From positions 1 to 10,256 of the forward strand of contig JAOPUS010000412.1 in NCBI GenBank assembly GCA_025963345.1: a stretch of 10,256 bases of DNA, read 5' to 3'. A program made the translations under genes and the position numbers. How positions within the stretch are numbered: the stretch's first letter is position 1; every line of letters starts with the position of its first letter. This stretch comes from Blastococcus sp. (GTDB lineage Bacteria > Actinomycetota > Actinomycetes > Mycobacteriales > Geodermatophilaceae). Shown here piece by piece: positions 1 to 7,893 of the stretch. The notes below the pieces were generated by a model. It ran no database searches. It was not told the DNA's origin and worked only from the letters and a program-made list of their open reading frames with translations.

Positions 1-263
1 TGTTGCTCCGGCACACCGCCGCCGCGCTGTCCGCCGTCCTCGCGCTGGTGTTCGTCGTCGGCAACATGGCCTTCCTGCTCCCCGGCTCCTGGGGAGAGTG
101 GACGGCGAAGCTGATGCCGGGTAACGCGGGCTCCGCGGTGGCCACACCGGTGTCGTTCAACCCGAACCTGCTCGAACCGTGGGCCGGGTTCGCGGTGTTC
201 GCCGGCGAGGTCGCCGTCCTCATGCTGGTGGCTCTCCTGGCCTTCCGTCGCCGGGACGCCTGA
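1..263 (+). CDS. ABC-2 type transporter permease, C-terminal fragment
   Basis: This is the 3' end of a gene that begins left of the window; the frame is open from the first complete codon at position 3 to TGA at 261-263. The visible ~87 residues hold two hydrophobic segments, roughly residues 5-27 and 60-82 of the fragment, and end in a short basic tail (FRRRDA). Between them lies a loop with the LPGSWGEW and PGNAGSAV stretches followed by EPWAGF. That arrangement, a last periplasmic loop with a PGNAG-like motif and a final helix ending RRRDA, is what I know from actinobacterial ABC-2 family permeases (efflux of drugs, lipids or polymers, paired with a separate ATPase). The ATPase is not in the window, so the substrate cannot be guessed. 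The gene ends 8 nt before a strong terminator hairpin, so it is the last gene of its operon. Confidence 0.72.
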   Translation, partial: LLRHTAAALSAVLALVFVVGNMAFLLPGSWGEWTAKLMPGNAGSAVATPVSFNPNLLEPWAGFAVFAGEVAVLMLVALLAFRRRDA

Positions 264-271
264 CACCCCTC

Positions 272-302
272 CTGTGCCCCGGCCCCTCGGGCCGGGGCAC
301 AG
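272..302 (+). terminator. Hairpin transcription terminator after the ABC permease
   Basis: A perfect 14-bp stem with a 3-nt loop: arm CTGTGCCCCGGCCC at 272-285, loop CTC at 286-288, arm GGGCCGGGGCACAG at 289-302. It starts 8 nt after the permease stop. There is no clear T-tract, which is common for actinobacterial terminators. It separates the permease from the next + strand gene at 310. Confidence 0.85.
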
Positions 303-309
303 TTGTCGG

Positions 310-735
310 GTGACCTCTCCCGATCCGGCCGCCGACGGCCGCCGACGCGCTGACGAGTTCCTGGCCCTGCTCGGGAAGGACGACGACGCCGCTGCCGTGC
401 TCCTCGGCGGCCTGAGCGACGTCCGCGACCTGGTCTTCCTCGGCGCCGGGCTGACCGCGATCGCCCGCAGCGAGGCGCGGTCGCTGCCGCCGGCGCAGCG
501 CGCTCAGGCCAACACCCGCCAGGAACGGCTGGGCTTCGTGCGGGATGCGAACCGCAGCAACCCCGACGGCCTGCGGACGTGGCTGCGGCAGGCCGGCGAG
601 GAGATCGTGCTCATCCGCTCGCAGCAGGCGATCGCCGACCGTGTCGACGCCGCCGCTCAGGAGCGGACGGCGACCCGCGCGGCAGCCGAGGCCAACGGCA
701 CGGCGGCGGCCAGCAGCCCGGCCACGACCACGTAG
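310..735 (+). CDS. Hypothetical protein, 141 aa
   Basis: I do not recognise this family. The frame has coding character: almost every third codon position is G or C and the residues are balanced, unlike the Arg/Pro-rich shadow frames here. The GTG at 310 is preferred because the other in-frame GTG at 274 lies inside the terminator hairpin; the ribosome binding site is weak. The protein looks soluble and mostly alpha-helical: an acidic start (ADEFLALLGKDDDAAA), a hydrophobic central stretch (VRDLVFLGAGLTAIA), a basic middle with QANTRQERLGF, then a WLRQAGEEIVLIRSQQAIADRV helix pair and an Ala/Thr-rich tail. No signal peptide or membrane segment is evident. Its last 79 nt overlap the 3' end of the convergent MFS gene; the low-complexity tail suggests an earlier stop may have been lost. 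Confidence 0.6.
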   Translation: MTSPDPAADGRRRADEFLALLGKDDDAAAVLLGGLSDVRDLVFLGAGLTAIARSEARSLPPAQRAQANTRQERLGFVRDANRSNPDGLRTWLRQAGEEIVLIRSQQAIADRVDAAAQERTATRAAAEANGTAAASSPATTT

Positions 736-1808
736 GTCCAGTCCAGCCCGATCCCCGCGGCGAGGAAGCCCAGCGCGAGCGCGCCGATGGCGGTGCCCGC
801 GTCGAACGAGATGTTCCACATCGCACTGGCGGTGGTCGTCCCGTTCTCGCCGGCCCGGGCGAACGCTGCCAGCAGGGTCAGGTTCTGCGCCGCGCCGAAA
901 CCGGCACCGAACACTGCGGCTCCGACGAGCACCCACACGCCTGCGGACCACAGCCCGACGCCGACGAGCACCAGCCCCACAGCAGCGACCACCAGCGCCA
1001 GCGGCATCAGCAGCCGGCTGCCCAGCCGGTCGGCGAGCAGGCCGGCGCGCCAGCGGGTCACGGCACCTGTGACCCCGAAGAGCAGCAGGGCCGCCGTCGC
1101 GAGGACGCCGTCCGGCCGCTCGATCGGCAGGAACGTGACCAGGCCGCCGCCGGCCAAGGTCACCACGAAGAGCACCAGCGACGGCGCGAGGGCCGCGCGC
1201 ATCGCCGTCCGCCCCGTGGCGGGACCCGGTCTCGCCTGGGGCGCCACGGAGCGCATCAGCAGCGGCACCAGGGGGACGCCCAGCAGCGGCGACGCCGCCA
1301 GCCAGGACAGCCAGCCGACGTGGCCGTTGAGCACGAGCGCGACACCCGCGGGGACGGCGACCAGGTTGGGGATCGCGATGGCCAGCCCGTAGAGGCCGAT
1401 CGATTCACCGCGGCGCTCCGGCGGTGCCACCTGCGCGGCGAGCGTCGCGCCGAGCACCGTCAGGACTGCGAAGCCTGCGCCGCGGACCGCGGAGAGCGCG
1501 CTGATCCAGCCGAGGCTGTCGCCGAGCACGTAGAACGGTGAGGGCACCCCCATCGCGACCAGGCCGGCGACCAGCACCGGGCCGATACCGAAGCGGGCCG
1601 TCAGCGCGGGAACCATGAGCTGCACAGCGATGGTCACGGTCAGGAGGACCGCGGTCACCACGCCCGCGGTGCTCTCAGCGGCGCCGCCGGTCACCGCGTA
1701 CGCCGGCAGGGAGGCCAGGGTCAGGCAGTAGCTGGCGAAGCCGAGGACGGTGACGCCGATCAATGCCTGCATGCCCCGTGATCGCACCAGCGAGACCCGC
1801 GTGTCCAT
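657..1808 (-). CDS. MFS transporter (efflux type)
   Basis: 383-aa integral membrane protein, normal length for a 12-helix major facilitator, proton-coupled antiport of small molecules across the cytoplasmic membrane. Hydrophobic segments follow one another from about residue 14 to 378. The loop between helices 8 and 9 keeps a motif A-like signature (GLLADRLGSR, residues 256-265), while the copy after helix 2 is degraded (LTARFGIGP, about 69-77). PERRGESIGLYGLA near residue 130 is the usual helix 4/5 loop of drug-efflux-like members. The ATG at 1808 is supported by GGGGGA a few bases upstream; an internal ATG (residue 13) has no binding site. The gene is divergent from the DUF488 gene (69 nt between starts) and overlaps the 3' end of the + strand hypothetical. 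The substrate cannot be told from sequence. Confidence 0.88.
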   Translation of the reverse strand: MDTRVSLVRSRGMQALIGVTVLGFASYCLTLASLPAYAVTGGAAESTAGVVTAVLLTVTIAVQLMVPALTARFGIGPVLVAGLVAMGVPSPFYVLGDSLGWISALSAVRGAGFAVLTVLGATLAAQVAPPERRGESIGLYGLAIAIPNLVAVPAGVALVLNGHVGWLSWLAASPLLGVPLVPLLMRSVAPQARPGPATGRTAMRAALAPSLVLFVVTLAGGGLVTFLPIERPDGVLATAALLLFGVTGAVTRWRAGLLADRLGSRLLMPLALVVAAVGLVLVGVGLWSAGVWVLVGAAVFGAGFGAAQNLTLLAAFARAGENGTTTASAMWNISFDAGTAIGALALGFLAAGIGLDWTYVVVAGLLAAAVPLASAAARVAVRS

Positions 1809-1877
1809 CGTTCCCCCGTCCACCCACTGAGCATGACCGGGCGCGCGGGAGGCGCCGCAGCCGGGTAGGCACGGCGC

Positions 1878-2405
1878 ATGGCGCTGCTGACGGTGGGTCA
1901 CGGCCCGCAGGGGCGCGAGACCCTCGGCGCCCGTCTCGCCGCGGCAGGGGTCGAGATCGTCGTCGACGTGCGTCGCTTCCCCGGCAGCCGGAACAACCCC
2001 GACGTCGGCCGGGAAGCCCTCGAGGGGTGGCTGCCCGCTCTCGGCATCGGCTACCGCTGGGACGAGCGACTGGGCGGCCGCCGTCGACTCCAGCCCGGGG
2101 AACCGGTCGAGGACGGCTGGTGGACCGTCGCCCAGTTCGCCGCCTACGCCGCCCACACCCGGACGCCGGAGTTCACCGCCGCTTCGGACGAGGTGCTGGC
2201 CGAGGCAGTTCCCGCGACGGTCGCGGTGATGTGCAGCGAGAGCGTGTGGTGGCGCTGCCACCGACGGCTGATCGCCGACGTCGCCGTCCTCGGCCACGGC
2301 GTGCCGGTCACCCACCTGATGCCCGACGGCCGGCTGACCCCACACCGCCCCTCCGACGGCGCGGTGGTCAGCGACGACGGCCTGCTCCGCTGGCCCGCCA
2401 CCTGA
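1878..2405 (+). CDS. DUF488 domain-containing protein
   Basis: 175 aa, a complete DUF488 protein. The family signatures appear in order: TVGHG at residues 5-9, VDVRRFPGSRNNP at 29-41, GIGYRW followed by LGGRR at 56-69, and the Cys/His segment MCSESVWWRCHRRLIA at 118-133, followed by H146. The conserved Arg, Cys119, Cys127 and His128 look like a ligand- or nucleic-acid-binding pocket, but the biochemical role of the family is not established, so none is assigned. No signal peptide; probably cytoplasmic. The ATG at 1878 fits the N-terminal TVGHG strand found at the start of family members. It is divergent from the MFS transporter; a link between them is possible but not shown. It ends 62 nt before the end of the convergent pruA. 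Confidence 0.85.
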   Translation: MALLTVGHGPQGRETLGARLAAAGVEIVVDVRRFPGSRNNPDVGREALEGWLPALGIGYRWDERLGGRRRLQPGEPVEDGWWTVAQFAAYAAHTRTPEFTAASDEVLAEAVPATVAVMCSESVWWRCHRRLIADVAVLGHGVPVTHLMPDGRLTPHRPSDGAVVSDDGLLRWPAT

Positions 2406-2422
2406 AGGCCCCACTGCAGGGT

Positions 2423-2448
2423 CCCGCCGCGAGCGTGCGAGTGGCGGG
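2423..2448. terminator. Possible bidirectional terminator between convergent genes
   Basis: In the 62-nt gap between the DUF488 stop and the pruA stop, CCCGCCGC (2423-2430) pairs with GTGGCGGG (2441-2448), eight pairs including one G-T, around a 10-nt loop. The convergent position fits a shared terminator. No T-tract is adjacent, so the call is moderate. Confidence 0.45.
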
Positions 2449-2467
2449 GGGCAGGGGTTCCTTCTAC

Positions 2468-4093
<1,626 letters not shown>

Positions 4094-4104
4094 GACGGGA
4101 CCTC

Positions 4105-5037
4105 TCAGGACGTGGTGACGAGCGAGCGCAGGAAGAAGCCGACGTTGGCCGGCCGCTCGGCCAGCCGGCGCATGAAGTAGGCGTACCAGTCGATGCCGTA
4201 GGGGACGTAGGCGCGCACCTGGGTCCCCGCCACAGCCAGGCGGTGCTGCTCGTCGGGGCGGATGCCGTAGAGCATCTGCACCTCCCATGAATCCGCGGCC
4301 CGGGAGTGCTGGGCGGCCAGTTCGTGTGCGCGCTGCACGATCGCCGGGTCGTGCGAGCCGACCATCGGGTACCCCGGGCCGGCCATGAGGATCTCCAGGC
4401 ACCGGGCGTACGCGGCGTCGACGTCCTTCTTCTTCTGATGTGCGACGCTCGCCGGCTCGTTGTAGGCGCCCTTCACCAGCCGCACCCGTGAACCGGTGAC
4501 GGCGAGGGCCTTGGCGTCCCCTTCGGTGCGGAAGAGCATCGCCTGGAGCACCGCGCCGGTGCCCGGGTGCTCCTTGCGCAGGTCGGCGAGGGCGGCGAGC
4601 GTGGAGTCGACGGTGCGGTGGTCCTCCATGTCCAGAGTGACCGTCGTGCCGATCGCGGTCGCCGCCTCGACCACCGGCCGCGCCAGTTCGAGCGCGATGT
4701 CGTGGCCCGCCAGCCCGAGAGCCTGCCCGCACGCCGAGAGCTTCATGGACACCTCGGCGGCCGGACCCAGACCGAGCGGCGCCAGCCCGTCGAGCAGTGC
4801 GAGGTAGGCATCCCGCGTGCGGGTGGCCTCGGCGCGGGTCGTGATGTCCTCGCCGAGGTGGTCCAGGGTGACCCGGATGCCGTCGGCGCTCAGGGACCGG
4901 ACGGCGGCGAGGGCATCGTCCAGCGTCTCCCCCGCCACGAACCGGTTGACGACCTTGCGGGTGGCCGGGTTGCCGGTCACGGCGCGGCGCAGCCCCGGGC
5001 GGCGGGACGCGGCCAGCAACGCCTTCTGCATCAGCAC
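4105..5037 (-). CDS. pruB: Proline dehydrogenase (monofunctional, FAD-dependent)
   Basis: 310 aa, matching the length of the single-domain bacterial enzymes such as that of Thermus. It oxidises L-proline to P5C with FAD, passing electrons to the membrane quinone pool. The barrel signatures run in order: VTLDHLGE at 56-63, SMKLSACG with Lys99, DMEDH with Asp136, RLVKGAYNE at 186-194, GSHD at 227-230, EVQMLYGIR at 252-260, then RAYVPYG with Tyr278 and Tyr287-F-M-Arg290-Arg291-x-x-Glu294, the proline-binding set. The start is GTG at 5037, because GGAGG lies 6 nt upstream of it; the ATG two codons later would be 12 nt away. PruA follows after 11 nt. The pruB/pruA names follow mycobacterial use. 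Control was probably by an adjacent PucR-family activator, now decayed (see 5213-5616). Confidence 0.96.
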   Translation of the reverse strand: MLMQKALLAASRRPGLRRAVTGNPATRKVVNRFVAGETLDDALAAVRSLSADGIRVTLDHLGEDITTRAEATRTRDAYLALLDGLAPLGLGPAAEVSMKLSACGQALGLAGHDIALELARPVVEAATAIGTTVTLDMEDHRTVDSTLAALADLRKEHPGTGAVLQAMLFRTEGDAKALAVTGSRVRLVKGAYNEPASVAHQKKKDVDAAYARCLEILMAGPGYPMVGSHDPAIVQRAHELAAQHSRAADSWEVQMLYGIRPDEQHRLAVAGTQVRAYVPYGIDWYAYFMRRLAERPANVGFFLRSLVTTS

Positions 5038-5070
5038 GGACGACCTCCAGGGCGGGAAGCGGACACCTCG

Positions 5071-5110
5071 ACGCTAGGCACCGCCGCCCCCTCGGGCCAG
5101 CGACAGATGT
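5071..5110 (-). promoter_or_regulatory. Candidate promoter and activator box of the proline operon
   Basis: Reading the - strand, TAGCGT at 5076-5071 fits the TAnnnT actinobacterial -10 form. No good -35 hexamer is seen at 17-18 nt, which is typical of an activator-dependent promoter. An ACATCTGT box (5110-5103) would sit close to -42 if transcription starts near 5064. This is inference from position and weak consensus only. Confidence 0.3.
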
Positions 5111-5142
5111 CCAGAGTCGGCACGCGTGCTCCATACAGATGT
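5103..5142. repeat. Pair of ACAGATGT boxes, 32 bp apart
   Basis: The octamer ACAGATGT occurs at 5103-5110 and again at 5135-5142, in the same orientation, each followed by NC. The 32-bp period is about three helical turns, so both copies face the same side of the DNA. They lie upstream of proline dehydrogenase and next to the remnant of its likely regulator, as expected for activator sites. No protein has been shown to bind them. Confidence 0.4.
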
Positions 5143-5152
5143 ACAACCAGCG

Positions 5153-5195
5153 GCGGTTTGTGCACTAACCGCCGGGCGGTTAGTGCACAAACCGC
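5153..5195. repeat. 43-bp perfect palindrome made of two near-palindromic 20-mers
   Basis: Arms of 21 bp surround a single central base at 5174 with no mismatch. The left 20-mer is GCGGTTTGTGCACTAACCGC (5153-5172); its reverse complement fills 5176-5195. Each 20-mer is itself nearly self-complementary around GTGCAC, with one mismatched pair, so the element can be read as one long hairpin or as two tandem operators with centres 23 bp apart. It lies between the proline operon promoter and the broken regulator. It could be a REP-like intergenic element, a double operator or a deletion-junction scar. Confidence 0.9.
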
Positions 5196-5212
5196 GGGAG
5201 AAGGGGTCAGGG

Positions 5213-5616
5213 GTGCGGGACGACGGCGGCGGGACAGGCCGTCCGGACCCTCGCCGCGTTCCTCGGCCAGGACTCCTCCCAGGTGCTGGTGGCGCTGCCC
5301 CCCGGTCCGGCCGGGCCACCGGCCGGCTGACGACTCCCGGGCGCGGGGGCGATCGCCACTCCGCTGGACGACGGCGGGACGCGCGGGGTCGCCGTCCCGC
5401 ACCTCTCCCCCGTGGCGCACTGGGCCGAGCTCGGCGCGTGGCGTGCGGTCACCGAGCTCACCGGACCCGACCCCGTCGTCACCCCGCTCCTGTCCGACCG
5501 CGTGCTACCGGCTCGCTCGGATCAGCGAGATCACCGGCCTGGACCTGGCCGACGGCGAGGCCCGACTGCTCCTGCACACCTCGCTGAAGGCCGCCCGGCT
5601 CTCTCCCAGGCACTGA
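5213..5616 (+). pseudogene. Decayed PucR-family regulator, divergent from the proline operon
   Basis: Pieces of one gene lie in different frames. The last piece, 5506-5616, reads YRLARISEITGLDLADGEAR and on to LLLHTSLKAARL and a TGA: this is the second half of the C-terminal PucR helix-turn-helix (normally LYYRLxRIExLTGLDLxDxEDRLxLHxALK). A piece in another frame, about 5340-5503, carries PVAHWAELGAWRAVTEL and DPVVTPLL, resembling the segment that precedes the HTH in this family. The ~40 residues that should join them are missing, with a +1 frame change near 5504. The same upstream frame has a TGA at 5328; before it, AVRTLAAFLGQDSSQVLVAL may be the N-terminus, after GGAGAAGGGG and a GTG at 5213 that is out of frame. 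An intact member would be several hundred residues, so most is deleted. PucR-type regulators commonly sit divergent from pruB-pruA in actinobacteria. Confidence 0.72.
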
Positions 5617-5628
5617 CCGCCCGAGCGG

Positions 5629-5925
5629 CTAGTCGAGGTCGGGGGCGGTGAACCGGGGGGTCAGCCCGTCGTCGGGCCCGCCGCCCTCGCCCGGCAGCGG
5701 TCCCTCGTCCTCGGCGGCACGCATCGCGGCGAGCGACTCCTCGACGGACGGCTCCCGCAGCCCCTTGGCGTCCCGCTCGAGTGCGGCCAGCAGGCGCTCC
5801 TCGTCCGGCGCGAGGTCACCTGGGCCCAGGTGACCTCCCGGTTCGCCGGCGTCCGAGCCGGAGTCCATCCCACTGTCGGGCAGCGCGCTCTCGGGGTCCG
5901 TGCCGTTCCGGCCGGCCATGCTCAT
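5629..5925 (-). CDS. Small acidic hypothetical protein, 98 aa
   Basis: Not a family I recognise. The frame shows strong G/C third-position bias, and GAGGAG lies 5 nt before the ATG at 5925. The protein is acidic (23 Asp/Glu against 7 Arg/Lys). Residues 1-37 are Gly/Ser/Asp-rich and look disordered; residues 40-72 (APDEERLLAALERDAKGL, then SVEESLAAMRAAEDE) look like two amphipathic helices; the tail is Gly/Pro-rich, ending FTAPDLD. No signal peptide, Cys or metal motif is seen. It starts 22 nt after the SDR stop on the same strand, so it is probably co-transcribed with it. Its stop lies 12 nt from the end of the convergent regulator pseudogene. A 26-bp perfect palindrome lies inside it at 5812-5837. 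It is probably a cytoplasmic accessory protein; function unknown. Confidence 0.7.
   Translation of the reverse strand: MSMAGRNGTDPESALPDSGMDSGSDAGEPGGHLGPGDLAPDEERLLAALERDAKGLREPSVEESLAAMRAAEDEGPLPGEGGGPDDGLTPRFTAPDLD
5812..5837. repeat. 26-bp perfect palindrome inside the small acidic gene
   Basis: GAGGTCACCTGGG (5812-5824) is followed directly by its exact reverse complement CCCAGGTGACCTC (5825-5837), with no central spacer. It encodes the Gly-Gly-His-Leu-Gly-Pro-Gly-Asp-Leu stretch at the start of the helical part. It may be a protein-binding site or chance built from Gly/Pro codons. Confidence 0.85.
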
Positions 5926-5947
5926 GAGGTCTCCTCAGCTGGGGTGG

Positions 5948-6727
5948 TCATCGAGGGAAGTTCGGCTCCAGGCGCGGAACGATCACCAGTTCCGGGACGA
6001 AGCTCGAGGCGTCCAGGGTCAGCAGCGTGCGCACCATCCCGGCCACGGTGGCGGGCGGCATCATCAGATGCTCGGGGATTCCCCACTGCTCCATCATCGG
6101 CGTGTCCATCGCCGCCGGGATGACGCTCTGCACCCGGCAGGGGAACGGCCGCTCGGTGCCGTCGGGCAGCACGGTCGCCTTCTCCCGCAGCTCTCGCTGG
6201 ATGCACTTCGTCGCCTGGCGGAACGCCGCCTTGGAGCCGTTGTAGGCGATCGCGCCACTGCCCGAGGTGATCGCGGACAGCGAGACCACGTGGACGACGT
6301 CCGCGGTGCGCCCCGCCGGAAGATGCTGCACGCGCTTCACGAACTCGCTGGTGAGGAACACCGGCCCCTCGCAGTTCACCGCCTGCACCTGGCGGTAGTC
6401 GGCAAGGTCGATGTCGGTGACGTAGCCGGGGCGGTCGATGCCGGCCACGTTGACCAGGACGTCGAAGGCGTCCCCGTGCCGGTCGAAGAGCTCTGCGACG
6501 ACGCGCCGCCGGCTCTCGTCATCGGTGACGTCCAGGGCCACGGCGTCGGCAGACCCGCCTGCGGCGGCGACCCGCGCCCGGGTCTCCTCGCTGCCGGCGT
6601 CGTCGATGTCGGCGATCGCGACGTGGGCACCCCCGTCGGCCAGGGCGAATGCGGTGGCCCGACCGAGCCCGCTGGCGCCACCGGTCACCAGCGCCACGCG
6701 ACCCGCGAGCGACGCAGTCCCGTCCAT
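5948..6727 (-). CDS. SDR family NAD(P)-dependent oxidoreductase
   Basis: 259 aa, a classical short-chain dehydrogenase of normal length. The Rossmann glycine motif TGGASGLG is at 15-22, Asp40 closes the second strand (AIAD) and predicts NAD(H) over NADP(H), NVAG is at 93-96, and the catalytic tetrad Asn118, Ser149, Tyr162, Lys166 (YNGSK) is complete. The substrate loop region (PAAMDTPMMEQWGIPEHLMM, 204-223) keeps the PxxxxTP pattern. The C-terminus (FVPELVIVPRLEPNFPR) replaces the more usual Gly-rich end, as in several non-FabG SDRs, so the substrate is open: an alcohol or ketone, not necessarily a lipid. Cytoplasmic. The ATG at 6727 has GGAGGAG directly upstream. The acidic hypothetical follows after 22 nt. 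The deacetylase lies 67 nt upstream on the same strand and may or may not share a transcript. Confidence 0.93.
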   Translation of the reverse strand: MDGTASLAGRVALVTGGASGLGRATAFALADGGAHVAIADIDDAGSEETRARVAAAGGSADAVALDVTDDESRRRVVAELFDRHGDAFDVLVNVAGIDRPGYVTDIDLADYRQVQAVNCEGPVFLTSEFVKRVQHLPAGRTADVVHVVSLSAITSGSGAIAYNGSKAAFRQATKCIQRELREKATVLPDGTERPFPCRVQSVIPAAMDTPMMEQWGIPEHLMMPPATVAGMVRTLLTLDASSFVPELVIVPRLEPNFPR

Positions 6728-6794
6728 GCACTCCTCCGTCCGCTCCTGCCCCCACCCTCTCGGACAACCGGGCCGGGCGCAGGTCGGCGGAGAA

Positions 6795-7625
6795 CTAACT
6801 CGTGACCACCCGGCCGTTCGCCACAGCGCCACGGAGCCGCTGCGCGGAAGTGGCCCAGACGTCGGCGAGAGTCACCGTGCGCAGGCCGCGCTCGGCGATG
6901 AGTGCCAGCAGGTCCCCGTAGACGGTGGTGACCGTCGGGTGGTTCGCGTGCCCGACGACGATCGTCCGGGCGGTGAACCACTGCCTGGCCGCAGCGAGCA
7001 GTTCCTCGGCGCTCAGCACGCGGGAGTCGTCCAGGGTGCCGTCCCACATCGCGATCGTGGGATGGCCGAGGTCGGCCGCGATGCGGTCGATCCGCTCGTC
7101 GCGGGCACCGAACGGCGGGCGCAGGAACGGGCTGTCGCGGACGCCGAACGTGGTCCGCAGGAACTCCTGGTTGCGGGTGATCTCCTCGGCCACCTCCCGG
7201 TCCCCGAGCGTGGTCAGGTCGGGGTGGGACCACGTGTGGTTGCCGAAGGCCACCTGGCCGGAATCGACCAGCGGCCGCAGGGCTGCGACGTTGTCGGTCC
7301 AGGAGCGGTAGCAACCGTTCGGGAAGAAGGTCAGACGGACCCCGCTGTCCGCGGCGAACGTGGCGAACGCGGCCACCGCCTCGGTACTCGTGCCGTCGTC
7401 GATCGTCAGCGCCAGATCGCTGCCCTCGCCCGGCAGGCCGTGCACGACCCCGACCGGGGGTGGCACCGGCACCAGCCCCGGGAGGCCGGCCGGGGTGACC
7501 GCAGCGGCCGGGGTCAGCGCGCGGCTGGGCGCAGGTCGGGTGTCGACCGGGCCGGTGGTCCCGCGCCCCAGCGCGGCGCCTGCCAGGCCGGCAGCGAGGG
7601 CGAGCAGGAATCGTCGGCGATCCAT
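6795..7625 (-). CDS. Exported polysaccharide deacetylase (NodB/CE4 family)
   Basis: 276 aa. The N-terminus MDRRRFLLALAAGLAGAALG is a twin-arginine type signal, so the protein is exported, probably folded; a Pro/Ala-rich linker runs to about residue 62. The NodB domain has its motifs in order: TIDDG at 74-78 (Asp76 base, Asp77 metal ligand), HTWSH with metal ligands His130 and His134, RPPFG at 169-173, MWD at 193-195, and VVGHANH with His226. It should remove N- or O-acetyl groups from cell-wall glycan or another envelope polysaccharide, using a divalent metal. The ATG at 7625 is chosen because it opens the signal peptide; upstream in-frame codons encode nothing like a protein. No good ribosome binding site is seen, so translation may be leaderless or inefficient. 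Confidence 0.93.
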   Translation of the reverse strand: MDRRRFLLALAAGLAGAALGRGTTGPVDTRPAPSRALTPAAAVTPAGLPGLVPVPPPVGVVHGLPGEGSDLALTIDDGTSTEAVAAFATFAADSGVRLTFFPNGCYRSWTDNVAALRPLVDSGQVAFGNHTWSHPDLTTLGDREVAEEITRNQEFLRTTFGVRDSPFLRPPFGARDERIDRIAADLGHPTIAMWDGTLDDSRVLSAEELLAAARQWFTARTIVVGHANHPTVTTVYGDLLALIAERGLRTVTLADVWATSAQRLRGAVANGRVVTS

Positions 7626-7893
7626 CGCGCGGACCGTAGAGCCCGCCTCGGAGGCCGCTCGGAAGCCGCCGCCCGACGCGCCGCTGCCGTTCGGAGCGCC
7701 ATTGAACGACTCCGTTCTGTAATCGCTTCCCCTACGCACTGCGATATACCACGTGCGCAGCGTGGTGATCTGCCCCTCACCCCTACGGGGGGACCTCCCC
7801 ACGGTGCATGTACTCAAACCTTTCAGCTCTTCACACTCCGTGCCGAACCAATTACGCACAAGGAAGTCCGAGTTCCACAAGGAGGTGCACTGC
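7626..7893. other. 268-bp divergent intergenic region with possible structured leader
   Basis: This gap holds the promoters of the deacetylase (-) and protease (+), and is AT-richer than its surroundings around 7690-7750 and 7805-7880. I find no convincing -35/-10 pair on either strand; TATACC (7745-7750) on + and TATATC on - are the only weak -10 candidates. Downstream of that on + are a hairpin ACCACG-loop-CGTGGT (7748-7766) and a second, CCCC-TAC-GGGG (7780-7790), whose G run could alternatively pair with CCCC at 7797-7800. No known riboswitch class was recognised. No coding gene seen. Confidence 0.5.
7879..7887 (+). promoter_or_regulatory. Near-ideal ribosome binding site of the S8 protease
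   Basis: AAGGAGGTG lies 7 nt (after GGAGGT) before ATG 7894 and fixes the start against upstream in-frame candidates such as GTG 7753. The same nonamer with the same 7-nt spacing precedes the next gene. Confidence 0.9.

Noticed and set aside
274..309. Earlier GTG start at 274 for the hypothetical gene
   Set aside because: It lies inside the terminator hairpin of the upstream gene; the GTG at 310 is past it.
5031..5420. - strand open frame over the palindrome and the regulator remnant
   Set aside because: Arg/Pro/Gly-rich, crosses a perfect palindrome and the proline operon promoter, no recognisable domain.
7702..7723. TTGAAC and TGTAAT as a promoter for the protease
   Set aside because: The hexamers are only 10 nt apart, too close for a normal -35/-10 pair.
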